Source: Cruorifilaria tuberocauda
Lineage: Eukaryota; Nematoda; Chromadorea; Rhabditida; Onchocercidae
DNA: 64,000 nt
Assembly: GCA_013365365.1 (NCBI GenBank)
Contig: JABVXU010000018.1
Location: forward strand, 62,001 to 126,000
Direction: 5' to 3'
A model generated the notes under the pieces. The model was not told the DNA's origin, did no database searches, and saw only the letters and a program-made list of their open reading frames with translations. The translations under genes were made by a program, and so were the position numbers. Within the stretch, counting starts at the first letter, position 1. Every line of letters begins with the position of its first letter. Positions 26,403 through 55,581 of the stretch are shown here, piece by piece.

Positions 26403-29400
26403 ATGCCGATTGATATCAATTGTCGCATTTGCTTAGCAAGAGCTACCGGTTATCATTTTGACGCGCAATCATGCAGTGCATGCGCTGCATTCTTTCGTCG
26501 TGCTATCGCTCATCAAAAAATATTCACTTGCAAAACTGGCTTGAATAAATGTACCATTCATTATTGTATGTTTTGTTTTTAATGTATTTAAAAGTAAGGA
26601 ATGATTATATTATATACACAGAGAACCCTTTTGAGTACTTTCGCAAGGTTCATTTCTGAAAATAATTCTTTAAATTATTCAATTAAGTTATAATCCATTT
26701 TTTCTAATCTTAATTATATTTCCAAAATTTTTATCTCAGAATCAAATTTCTGTGCGAAAAAAAAGTGAAATATTCAATAAACAATTTGCTTACAGCGATA
26801 CGTCAAGTATGTCAAGCGTGTCGTCTACGTAAATGTTATTTTGTGGGAATGAAGAAAAATGGTAAGCTTTTTTTCCAATCTATTTCTGTTTGTTTTTAAG
26901 AATTATGAAACAGAAATGAATTCCGTGACTTACGACTAATTATTTTTTTGTCGTGCAAATCACTGTTCATTTAGTTCACTTAAAATATTTTTTTGCTGTA
27001 TTTCTGATCGAATAGAAAGACTTCTTTGCAAAATAATTAATATTAAGATACCAAAAATATATTCCCATTATTAATTTAGAATTATCAGATAATGTACACT
27101 CGTTTGTAATCTTCTCTTAATTTTCATCATTAACTTCTTGAAATCGATAAAATCTTGAAATATTAAGCTGTTCAACCGAAAAAGTCAAAAATAGAGTATT
27201 GTCGCTCATTCGCCACGAAATCGGGCCTCAAAAGAAACAAGCGATTTGCTGGGCAGGTAAGACAGAATGCTCACCTGAAGTCAGTTTTTTTTTCAGATTT
27301 AAATATTAAATTTATATTATATTTTTGTGTGAGAGAAGATGGTTGTATCATTCATGTTTTGCTATCACTAATGATAAATTGAGATGAGTAATTCTGATTA
27401 TTATAGTAAAGGAAATTAAAATATTTTCAGATACCTATTCTTTCAGAAAGTGGTCATCTCTTGCTAATTCGTCTGAAATAAACTTAACAGATGCTTTCTT
27501 GGGTTTTTAGTGCATGAATTCTAATTCGAAATCATTACCGCTTTGATCATTCTACCCGTGATATTATCATCTCTATTCGAATTTTCGTTTTCATTATTAT
27601 CATTCTGATATGATTTTCTTCAATTCGTATGTATACGAATCGATATCTTCTTCTTTTTTGCAGATCACTGATTCACTATACAGTAATCCCAGTTCTCGAA
27701 ACATCTCCAGTACTAATTTTTTTAATATAAAACGTTTTTTTGCAATATTTCCAGAAAGAAATTATAAAATTATCATTTCATAATAATTAAAATATCAGAA
27801 ATTATTTGTAAGAAAAAACTTATGTGTATAAAAAACTTATCATCAGAATTAATTGAAATAATCTGGTGCGAAAACATTTTCTACATATTGTAGAAATTTG
27901 CAATTTAAAGAAAAAAAATGGGAGTAATGGAATGGAAGCAAGCCAACTGCACATTGACAAATATGATCTAATGAAGGAATGATGATCATATCACCAATTT
28001 ATCTTAACTGAAGGAATTATTTGTTGCAGGAAATTTGCACGATGATGATAATGATGATACTTTATCAATACAGTGCAACGATACTGTCGAATATAACCAT
28101 ACAATAGTTGACAACCAAACATTTCTTCATGCTAATTACGATGTAATCTTTTTTTTCTGAATGAAAAAGATTAGTTAGTAGTAGGAATATTTTTCTTAGG
28201 AAGATATTTTTTTTCATTCTGATTATATTTCAAATCTCTTGCTTATTTTTCACATGAAAAAAAAATACACAACTTATAGAAGTGATATTTAGTGGTAAAT
28301 AGTATCTAATTTTTGAGAAATTTAGTGAAAAATATTTTTAAATGTCTTGAGGAAAAATAGAATGTTGCTGATATCTACTGATTAACTATATGCAAATGTC
28401 TAAAACTAACTACCTAAAGCTCGAGCTTCCTTTGAGGGACCATATTAAGGAACAGTCATATGATACTTATGATTATACATCATTGATAAGCACTTCAAAT
28501 TAAATAGCTTAATGAAATTGCCGTTCTAAATGTGATTGTAATATATATGTATTTTTTAATGTTTAAGCATTTCATTTTATCACATCTTTGTCGTACGAGT
28601 AGATGTGCAGATGATTTTGAAGTATAAATCTGAACTTTTATTTTTAGGTTTTGCGTCGTTTGGTGGTAGAAGAACTAAAAATCGGCGAACGTCGTCGAAT
28701 ATTGTTTTGTGAACGACCAGTAGGGAATATATTGGGAAGATCTCAGTCATGTGTAAGATCTTTCATTGATTTATTACGAGAAGGTGTAAATACTCAGGTC
28801 TTTTACGTTTGATATCATTCACTGGAAGGAATACGCTTTAGAATCTCGATGAACTTACTTCCATAATATTTTTCCAAAAAATATTCTACTTCATGTTTTG
28901 CTGAAATACAATAGAATTTACTCTTATTCTCTCTCGCTATTTTTTCTACCATTCTAAATAGTTCATTACCGGTTCTGATACTTGTGTCTTCAACATTGCA
29001 GGCGTATAAAGTGCAAAGATTTCAATGGATGAATAATTTTTCCTTTAGCTACCATATACTTTAATTTTTCATTGTCTTTCTAAACAACTTCAATATTTAT
29101 TCAAAGCAAATACATAGACCAAAAATGGCGAACAAACTATAATGCATTATATATACTAATAACTGATTTTTTTCCCGTAATCAGTGCTCTTTGAATTTTT
29201 GGAAGTTAACTATTGTTTCTAGCCGTATACCAGTGAAGAAATATTTCCGTTACGATTTCGGAAGTTTCGTAAATCAATACGGACACATATCTTATTGGTT
29301 TATGAATGGTTACGAAGCTGGCCAGCGTATGATTCTTTCGATAAGTCCGATCAGGTGATATCTGAATCAATTAAGACTGATGAAGAATTTGTGAGAGAGG

Positions 29401-32137
29401 AAAAGCATTTAGAGAGTAAATATATAAAATAAAATATTTCAAGCAATAACATAAATGAAACAGATTAAGTGCAGATTTTTAAAATATCGTTACTTTTTTC
29501 GATTCAGAAGTCCTTGCAGATAACATTTTTGAGAAAATGTGTATTGTATCATACAATTCTGGATCCTTCTTATATGACATTGCAAATTGGATATCCGAGT
29601 CGATTTGTGATGCAAAATGGTGGATTTCTAGCAGTGGATGAGAAATGTAACGAAGGATGGGAAGATGAGAAGGAAATTTCAAGCGCTACGAAGCAGAAGT
29701 ATTTTTCCTGTTTGAACTGAGCGTACGTACACATATATGTCGATCTCGAACTCGAAAAATTTTGATTTTTAGAAATAATTTTTAGATCCTTCTGATACAC
29801 TTATTCGTTTGATTCCTTAGTTATACATTAGGACATCTCGAAATATAAAAAAAACTATATCTTTGTGAAATTAAAACGGAAAGTCTGTTTGACTTTTAAA
29901 ATAATAGTTTTCTTCTTTTCTTGATATAAGTACCGTAGTTTTTCATTCCTTGCAATGAATCGTGTAATTTCATATCTTTTTTTTGGAATATATCGACCGT
30001 TGTTGAAACAACTGATGTCAGAAATAGTGGAACCGATGGTTGCAATGAAAATGTCATTGGAAGAATTTGTTGCATTGAAAGCATTTGTTTCATGGAAAGG
30101 AAGTAAACAAAAATTATAGCTAATTAAATACATACTGATTGATAGCATCGACATCGACATAAAGCATGATTTAATAAAAAAAACTACGACTTATTTACTG
30201 AAACGGTTAATTAGTAAACTTGGAAATTATTAGAACTTTTAAAAATTAATTAAACAATGAATATTCTATTACCTGTTGGAATGTTTGTGTTTGTACAGCA
30301 ATGTGTGAAATAAGTGACGGAAATAAATATGCAATGAAAGCAATGCTGAACGAACTTTGTACCTCATTGCACCACTATTATGAACAAAATAATCAAAATG
30401 ATCTTTCGGAACGTTTTGGCAATATCATCTTGCTACTTTCTTCCGTCTTCGTAAGTTATCTTTATTTCTGATTCTCGTCTTTTAAAGTTTTCATCGAGGA
30501 GTTATGTTTGATTTTTGTAGTCATATCATATAAAGTTCAGCACTTCCCGTATCCTGTCAGAAAAACCCGATTTTACCCATAACAAGTAGAAAATCTAAAG
30601 AAAAGAAACTAACAAAGTAAAATAAGTAATAGAATAAAATAAAATATTATAATAATTAATTACTATCAATTAAAAAAAAATCTTATTAGTTGTAAACAAG
30701 ATCATGTTATCTCATTTTGGGATTAAATTAATTATTCGATTAGCACTAATCCTTGAAAACAAAATCACGTTACCTTATTTCAGTATTAAATTAATCACTT
30801 CCGAATAACATTAATTCGTAAAAACAAGATCATGTTATCTCATTTTTGTATTAAATTTATTACTTCCGATTAACATTAACTGTATAATGTTTATCTTAAA
30901 ATCATTTCGTTTGATATAAATCTTATAATGTTTATCCAAAATTATTATAAAATCACATGTTTCAAACATATGGTGTTTACTATTAAGAATTCCATATAAA
31001 TGTAACCATGAGAACAGTAAGTAACTTCAGTGTTAACTCAGTCTCAAAGAGTTAGTGCGTCTCTCTCAACTCCTTCCTCAACTAAACCTTGTTTACAGTA
31101 CTACTCTTTGTTGTCAATAAAAGATACGTAATTCTTGTGTATTACATTCCCAATCATTCTCCAAGAACTGTTCTAGCAACCAAGTAATAGCCTTAAACTA
31201 CTGCTATCTAAGCAGACTTCAACCATCCAGCGGGACTAAAACAAAGTCAACTGGGTTTTAAAGTCAAGTTGTTGCAAAGACATTTGACACCCCCAAGTCA
31301 AACAACTACCCAAATTTACTCATACCAGAGTATTCAGTTACCTCAGTCTGCGTACACAATAACTGTTCTTGGAACAACTAAAATCAGCACACAACAAAAC
31401 CAATTTTCTCAACTTTCTCGACGAAATTTTTCTGGACTCACGACCTTCAGATTATGAGACTGAGTTAACACTGAAGTTACTGTTCTCATGGTTACATTTA
31501 TATGGAATTCTTAATGATAAACACCATATGTTTGAAACATGTGATTTTATAATAATTTTGGATAAACATTATAAGATTTATATCAAACGAAATGATTTTA
31601 GGATAAGCATTATACAATTAATGTTAATCGGAAGTAATAAATTCAATACAAAAATGAGATAACATGATCTTGTTTTTACGAATTAATGTTAATTCGTAAA
31701 AACAAGATCATGTTATCGGGTTTTCCCGACATATTCTTCATATTATGCAGTATCATCTAGAAATGTTTGATTCTTAGTAAAATCTTCAGTTTGTTATTAA
31801 TAAAATAATTTTTGTATTAGAAAAAATGTCTTGTCTTACTATAGAAGTAATGGTATTTGATAACTCATTTGCTTTATTATTTGTTTAACGTACATCTCAC
31901 TTGTTTTTGAGTAATTCATTCATAAATTTGCTTCGTTTTTAGTAATCTATTTTTATCACTTATCTTTCCGAAACATTGTTTAAACACAGGAATAAGTTAT
32001 ATAGTTAATTGGCTTTGCATATCAATTTTCAGGCTGCTGGTCTTCAATTTGTTGAAAGTCATCATGAAGTAGCTTTCTTCGATTTGTGGCAATTGGACAG
32101 CCTACTAGTTCAACTCTTGAAATGTGAAAGTGATTGA
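26403..32137 (+). CDS. Nuclear hormone receptor (nematode-type NHR)
   Basis: Ligand-regulated transcription factor with an N-terminal DNA-binding domain and a divergent C-terminal ligand-binding domain. Eleven exons: 26403-26565, 26796-26861, 27168-27256, 27664-27733, 28030-28142, 28648-28752 (alternative end 28797), 29223-29354, 29508-29698, 29939-30102, 30299-30450, 32033-32137 (TGA); phases are consistent and give 449 residues (464 with the longer exon 6). Zinc finger 1 has CRIC and CSAC with the P-box CSACAAFFRR; zinc finger 2 runs FTCK, NKC, VCQAC, LRKC. A hinge of about 70 residues includes an acidic DDDNDD stretch. The ligand-binding domain spans exons 6-11 and ends with an AF-2-like DSLLVQLLK helix. 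This architecture matches the expanded nematode HNF4-like NHRs; ligand and targets are unknown. Exon 3 uses a weak TTAAG acceptor. The last intron (1.58 kb) hosts an inverted-repeat element. Confidence 0.9.
30555..31731. mobile_element. Inverted-repeat, LTR-like element in the last NHR intron
   Basis: About 1.18 kb. The left end TGTCAGAAAAACCCGAT and the right end ATCGGGTTTTCCCGACA are imperfect inverted termini with the TG...CA ends typical of LTRs. Inverted arms of about 220 bases match closely at about 30821-31046 and 31455-31680. Flanking TATCC and TATTC could be a 5-base imperfect target-site duplication. Between the arms is a unique spacer of about 400 bases with an AATAAA at 31119 and no long coding region. 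It could be two LTRs in inverted orientation or a foldback element; assignment to a BEL/Pao-like family is a guess. Confidence 0.65.
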
Positions 32138-32856
32138 AAAATTATATATTTGCCAAAGAAAAATTTTCCAGCATTGAAATACTTCAAATACCAGATGTAT
32201 GCCTTAAACCCTTAATTGCTATTTTGATTATATCTGATTAGACTGTAGTTAGTCAATAGTATATTCCGTTTTAAACCAATCAAATACTACTAAATATCAG
32301 ATACTCTGAGATACTACTAAAATTAGTTGCTACTAAAAATGATTGGTTACAACGAAGCATTTTTTAAAAAACTCAAATTGTCAAGAAATTAATTTACAAT
32401 GGTTGAAATGAAAGATGTCTGAAATACACATTAACCTCTGCCGATACCTCTTTATATTTATTAAGTTCCTCTTGACACTCTATCAGTATAGTAAATGTTT
32501 CTTGAAATCTTATTTTTCTGAAGTTTATCGAAATCAATGCCCACACTTTTTTTACAATATGCCAACTGTTCCACTGGTATGACTGACCCAATAATCGTTA
32601 TTCACATAAGTGCAAGAATTATTTACTGCTACATCATTTTCAAGTAGATCGCATAAAAGTATGATGCGATCAAAATTCGATGTGTATAATACAACACAGT
32701 ACGATGAATATCTATTTCATTCGATTTTCAAAAAGCAAAACGCACCATATTGGTTGCGACAAAAAGAAATTACAAGCAGAAAATGGTGTCAAAATAGATA
32801 GTAAGAGTTAATCTACTCAAAGGATTCAACCTAATAAAGAGAGTAAATTTCCCCAG
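32138..32856. other. Interval downstream of NHR with isolated coding-like segments
   Basis: No complete gene was resolved. Two segments look coding by composition. 32436-32582 on the minus strand is an open 49-codon stretch bounded by a TCAG acceptor and a GAG/GTTAAT donor, phase 0 at both ends. 32610-32801 on the plus strand is open for 63 codons, with YNTTQYDEYLFH near its centre. Neither was recognised. Confidence 0.4.
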
Positions 32857-33232
32857 CTTCATTTTCTTTCCAACATTCAATTTAACGAAGGTTGGAATGA
32901 TGAAATATCAAGCATTTTACACGAAAAAAAAGTCACTCTCGCGCTATTTTCATGTATCAACAAAATCCATTTCGGGTGAAATGGAATTCATACAATTTTC
33001 AAATTTAGAATACATTCTGGTCTTTTGAAATTAGCGAATTCTCAAGAGCTCTGTTTGCAAGAACTACTGAGACTCAATTTCCAATTAATCTTCCTATACA
33101 ATTTGACATGCGGAGAATTTATCTTAGATCCTAATGAATGCTGTTACAAGAGGTATGATTCTTGAAGAGATATATTGAATACCATAATTTGTTGTTGACA
33201 TACTTCGTAGAACCACGGCGCAAAAGACGTAG
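32857..33232 (+). CDS. Unrecognised partial gene or gene relic, three exons
   Basis: Three exons chain in consistent phase with canonical sites: 32857-32975, 33009-33152 and 33211-33232 (TAG), about 94 residues in total. The acceptors are CCCCAG, AAATTTAG and TTCGTAG. The translation contains NEGWNDEISSILHEKK, SQELCLQELLRLNFQ and LDPNECCYKR, amphipathic and protein-like rather than low-complexity. The first intron is only 33 bases, shorter than any other intron modelled here and a multiple of three. Read without splicing, a single TGA interrupts an otherwise open frame, which is equally compatible with a decaying pseudogene. The 5' end is not determined; the open segment at 32610-32801 may belong to it, but the phase does not join cleanly. 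No family was recognised. Confidence 0.35.
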
Positions 33233-33763
33233 GAGGAAGGTAAATTGCGTTTCCGTATTACATTTTGCATAGTATCATAGATTTTACATTAATCATACTT
33301 TTGCATAGATCATACCTTTTGCATATTTCTAGTAAGTATTTCAACAGTTTACGGTAAAAGTTTAATTAGAATATTTGCGCGTTAGTTGCAGTTCCATCAA
33401 CTTTGCTTTTCTACAACACATGTGTTAGAAGTATGCAATCATAAATTGTTTAAGGCTTATATAAAGGTCTGTTTATACCTGTATGAAGCGATCTTCTGTA
33501 ATCCTCTTTTGAATTAATAGACAATAGCTCGAATCTTAGGATAAGCTTACCTTGGCTATCTTTTTATTTGCCTGCAATGTTTTGCTACCAGCCGTTTTGC
33601 TTCATAATGAATCTCCCATTTACTGGAGAATTGTGCCAAAGTATAACTGAAAAGAAGCCACATAGAATCAAATATCAAAGTTTTCACCTCCTATTCCGCG
33701 CAATATTTCAGTTCTTGTGAAAATTTTAATTTTTCAGTACCTTATTTATTGGAAATTACAGGA
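33233..33763. other. Upstream region of prp-8
   Basis: About 530 bases without a recognised feature, apart from the probable trans-splice acceptor directly before the prp-8 start codon (AG at 33760-33761, two bases before the ATG). Confidence 0.5.
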
Positions 33764-47217
<13,454 letters not shown>

Positions 47218-48281
47218 AGCCAGTTAAATTTATTATAAAGGATTTGGATGTTGTTGATATTTTTGCAGATGGATTTTTATCATGGGGTTAAAATATTTAG
47301 CAACACTTCTCAATTTTTTGATATCATTAATAACTCTTTTGATGGCTTTCAATAATTATTCATCCAATCGTTTATTAACTTTTGGCATTTCATCGGTCAG
47401 TAAGGAAGGTGATCCTAAAACGTAAGTGGTGTTGCATTAACTCAATAATCTCGCAGTCTCTTGGTTTTTTTGAAATTATTGGACATTTTTTCTTTCTTTT
47501 TATAAAAATCTCAATGGTTTTTAGATTCATCAATTTTAATATAAATCGGAAGTTTGAAGTTTTTGACTTTCTAAACAATACTGAGATTTAAATCCAGCTA
47601 AAGTACTTTTGTTCTCGTTACTGTATTTGTCCATTATTCATATGTATGTGAGAGATAGTTTCCATATCTGTTTGAAATATTTTTCAGTGTTTTCAAATAA
47701 ATTTGTCAAAAAGCGTTAATGATGTGGCAGAAACTGTATCCACAACAGATTTAGCCTTTATTGATAATAAGATATGAAATGGAGCTTTACCAGCAAATTG
47801 TGAAAGATGCGGGTAAAAGTCAATGGGTCTCATTGAATCTTCAATCCTGTTTCTGTGATAATTCGCATAGGTTTTTTGCTTTTATTCACGGAAAACATTG
47901 AGAACACAGTCGGCATGTTTGGATACCGATTTTTGTTCATAAGCATCGAAGTTTCAGCATGTATGTGTAGTCGTTTTCGCTTTTGCTAATTGGGAGTAGT
48001 AAAGAATTTTGACTGTCAGCTCCCTGAATGTGGATAAGTCATCTCAGTGAAGGTCGGTTCTTTTGGTTTCCTATTTTTTATGAATTATTGATTCAGATGT
48101 AAGATATTCATCGGAATCATGAAATACATTAAATTACTTTGTCTTGGCAACATATGATTCCATACTGAAATTCGGATTTTCATATTTGGGGCGTGAGTAC
48201 TTACATATGTTCTATTGTAGAACGACAAAGTGGTGAGTTGGTGCGATGTTCAATATTATTCTGGAAATTTAATCTGGAAGC
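47218..48281. other. Intergenic interval prp-8 to wdr-48
   Basis: About 1.06 kb between two same-strand genes. The open frames at 47382-47591 (plus) and 47390-47578 (minus) are AT-driven with no recognisable domain. The spacing is larger than in typical nematode operons, so an operon is not supported. Confidence 0.6.
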
Positions 48282-53171
<4,890 letters not shown>

Positions 53172-55581
53172 CGTGTGTTAAAAAACTATTTTTTGTTCAA
53201 TTTATAGTGTATTAAAGATTAGAAAGCGCATTTTCTAATTTAGAATGTTACGCAATTTTCCGCAAATATATATTCTAAAATACTGTTATATAAACCTTGC
53301 ATTTTTTCTATATCTGCATAACCGATATTTCATCTTCATTTCTTAGTAAGGTATTTATTGCAAATGTCACATATCACCTTAGAAGACCACAATTGTTGTT
53401 TACTGATTTTATATTTCCAAAAGATTTCAAATTTGTTTGATGTTTGTCATTCGAATTAGCTAATGCATCATATTTAAAAATTATATTCAAACTTTCCCGT
53501 CAAACAATTTGTCCAAGTTATAGCAACAAATACATAAATCTCTTCCGAACAATATATAAATTTTATATTTGACCACTAAGCATTCCTATTTTTCATTTTC
53601 TAATATCAAATTAAAAACTTAAAATAAACATAACAACAGTATTCTTTAATTATAAGATCGATTTTACAAAAAAGTAATGTTCATTAATTTTGCCATAGAT
53701 AAATTAACATGCTGCAATTCTCGAATTACATTTCGGTAAAGTGTGTATTTTTGTTAATTAAAAAAAAATATTTTTGTTTATTTTTCTAATATATAGGTTT
53801 ATGACCAGAGCTTTCTTTACAACAAGCTGTTTATATTTTGTTAAATGTTTCCAAGGAAATAACACATTTAATAAAATTTGAAAATTTTAAAGCAAAATCG
53901 CAATCATGGATATTAGTGCAACTGAGGATTCCTTCTGATCTCAATGTCTTATATAGTATTGAAAATGAAAGGTCAAACTAGTAATTCATTTCATAGAAGC
54001 AGTTCATTTTATATTCTAGAACATAAATTATCAACTGATAATTTCAATAATTTTGAAATATTAAACTATACACTAATATATGCTCTGGTCAACAATTTTT
54101 CAAAATCTTTTTCATTAAAAAAAATAAAAGTAAAAAATCAGACGATTTTAATTGCTATTATTAAGCAATAATGTCTGTCTTGAGGTTGTGTGTTTTCTGT
54201 AATACAGTATTGAACTGTTTGCAAAATTCAATATATCAGATCGAAAAACAACAAATATGGTACGTAAAATATCATCGTGTTTACATATGTCAAATTTGAA
54301 CTAACAGTTGCATCATAATTGAGAAATTGGTTTAATATGAGCTTCTTAAATAAATGACATCATTCTCTTTGGGAAAACAATTCTCGACATTATCAGTTTT
54401 GGACGATATAATTTAGGTAGTGTATTATTTGCTGATTTCAGATAGCATCATTGATCAAAATTCATATGTTATTTCATAACTAAACTTACGATAATATTCT
54501 CTTTGTAGTTAAAAGTGACATCATTAAAGTTAGGAAATAAATTGGAATCGAATTTGTCTTCTTGACAATTGAAGAAGTGAGAAATATATTTTGCTGAAGT
54601 TTTTATCAATTACATATAAATATTATGGATAATTTTAAATTCAGCTCATAACTTGTCACAATTATCTTCGAGTTAAATCAACGCTACCGTATCTGACAAG
54701 TGAAATTTACAAAAATAAAAATACAAACTAAATTACAATGCTGAAAATACGTGATCGCCATTTCTACATTATTGCATGCTTAACCGATATTGCTTTCAAC
54801 TATATCATAGTACATTTGTGAAATGATGAAAAGATGGCTTTGATCAGTAAATTGATCATCAATGGAGATAAGTAATAAGAGTTAATTTTGGTGGTAACGG
54901 CTAAATTTTTCTGTTAACTATGTCACTAACAAGAAGGATATTAAAAAAATTATTTAATCAAAATCATATTATGGCTTCAGATTAATACCTTCATTATTTC
55001 TGTAGGTATGTATGAAATATGCTGTGATCATCAAGCAATTCTAATAATTCACATGAATGAATAAACTTTATTACTATTTTGATTTCAGTCGAGAATCTGA
55101 TTCTTGAATCAAAAATTTGAAATTTGTCAGTTTTTTTCGAGCCAACCATTTAATCAGATTTTTGAAAAATATTTTCGAATGTTTAGTTAGTTACGGCAAA
55201 TGAAACAGTAACGAAATTTTTCAGAAATTCTGAGAAATAATAAACAAATGATTTTTATTCTTATCAGTATATCTCACCAGAGCAGTAACATAAATATTTG
55301 GTAACTCATTTATTAAGGTATCAAAGATTGCTATTATCACTTATTGCTTGCTTCCTTATCAGTTACGTAACAATGTTTTCGCGCGTTTTGGGGTCTATTA
55401 AAATATAATTTCACTCGTATAAATTTGAGTTGCGAAAAAATTGCTGTTTATTCACGTGTTATAAGATATTCTAATTGAATTGTTGTTTTATTAGAAATTG
55501 AATCTTCCAATTCTGAAATAGAAATTCTAAAGCCTTTGAAAATAAGCTTTTCTTGTTTTCCACCATTTTCAGAAATTATCG
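53172..55581. other. Gene-free interval downstream of wdr-48
   Basis: About 2.4 kb, AT-rich, with the 3' region of wdr-48 at the left and the upstream region of the aspartate-rich gene at the right. The open frame at 53944-54171 is serine/lysine/asparagine-rich chance coding with no recognisable signature. Confidence 0.6.

Noticed and set aside
47218..48281. prp-8 and wdr-48 as an operon
   Set aside because: Same strand but about 1.06 kb apart, beyond the usual few-hundred-base spacing, and no clear trans-splice signal directly upstream of wdr-48.
53944..54171. 75-codon plus frame downstream of wdr-48
   Set aside because: Low-complexity serine/asparagine/lysine content, no recognised motif, no convincing splice or trans-splice site.
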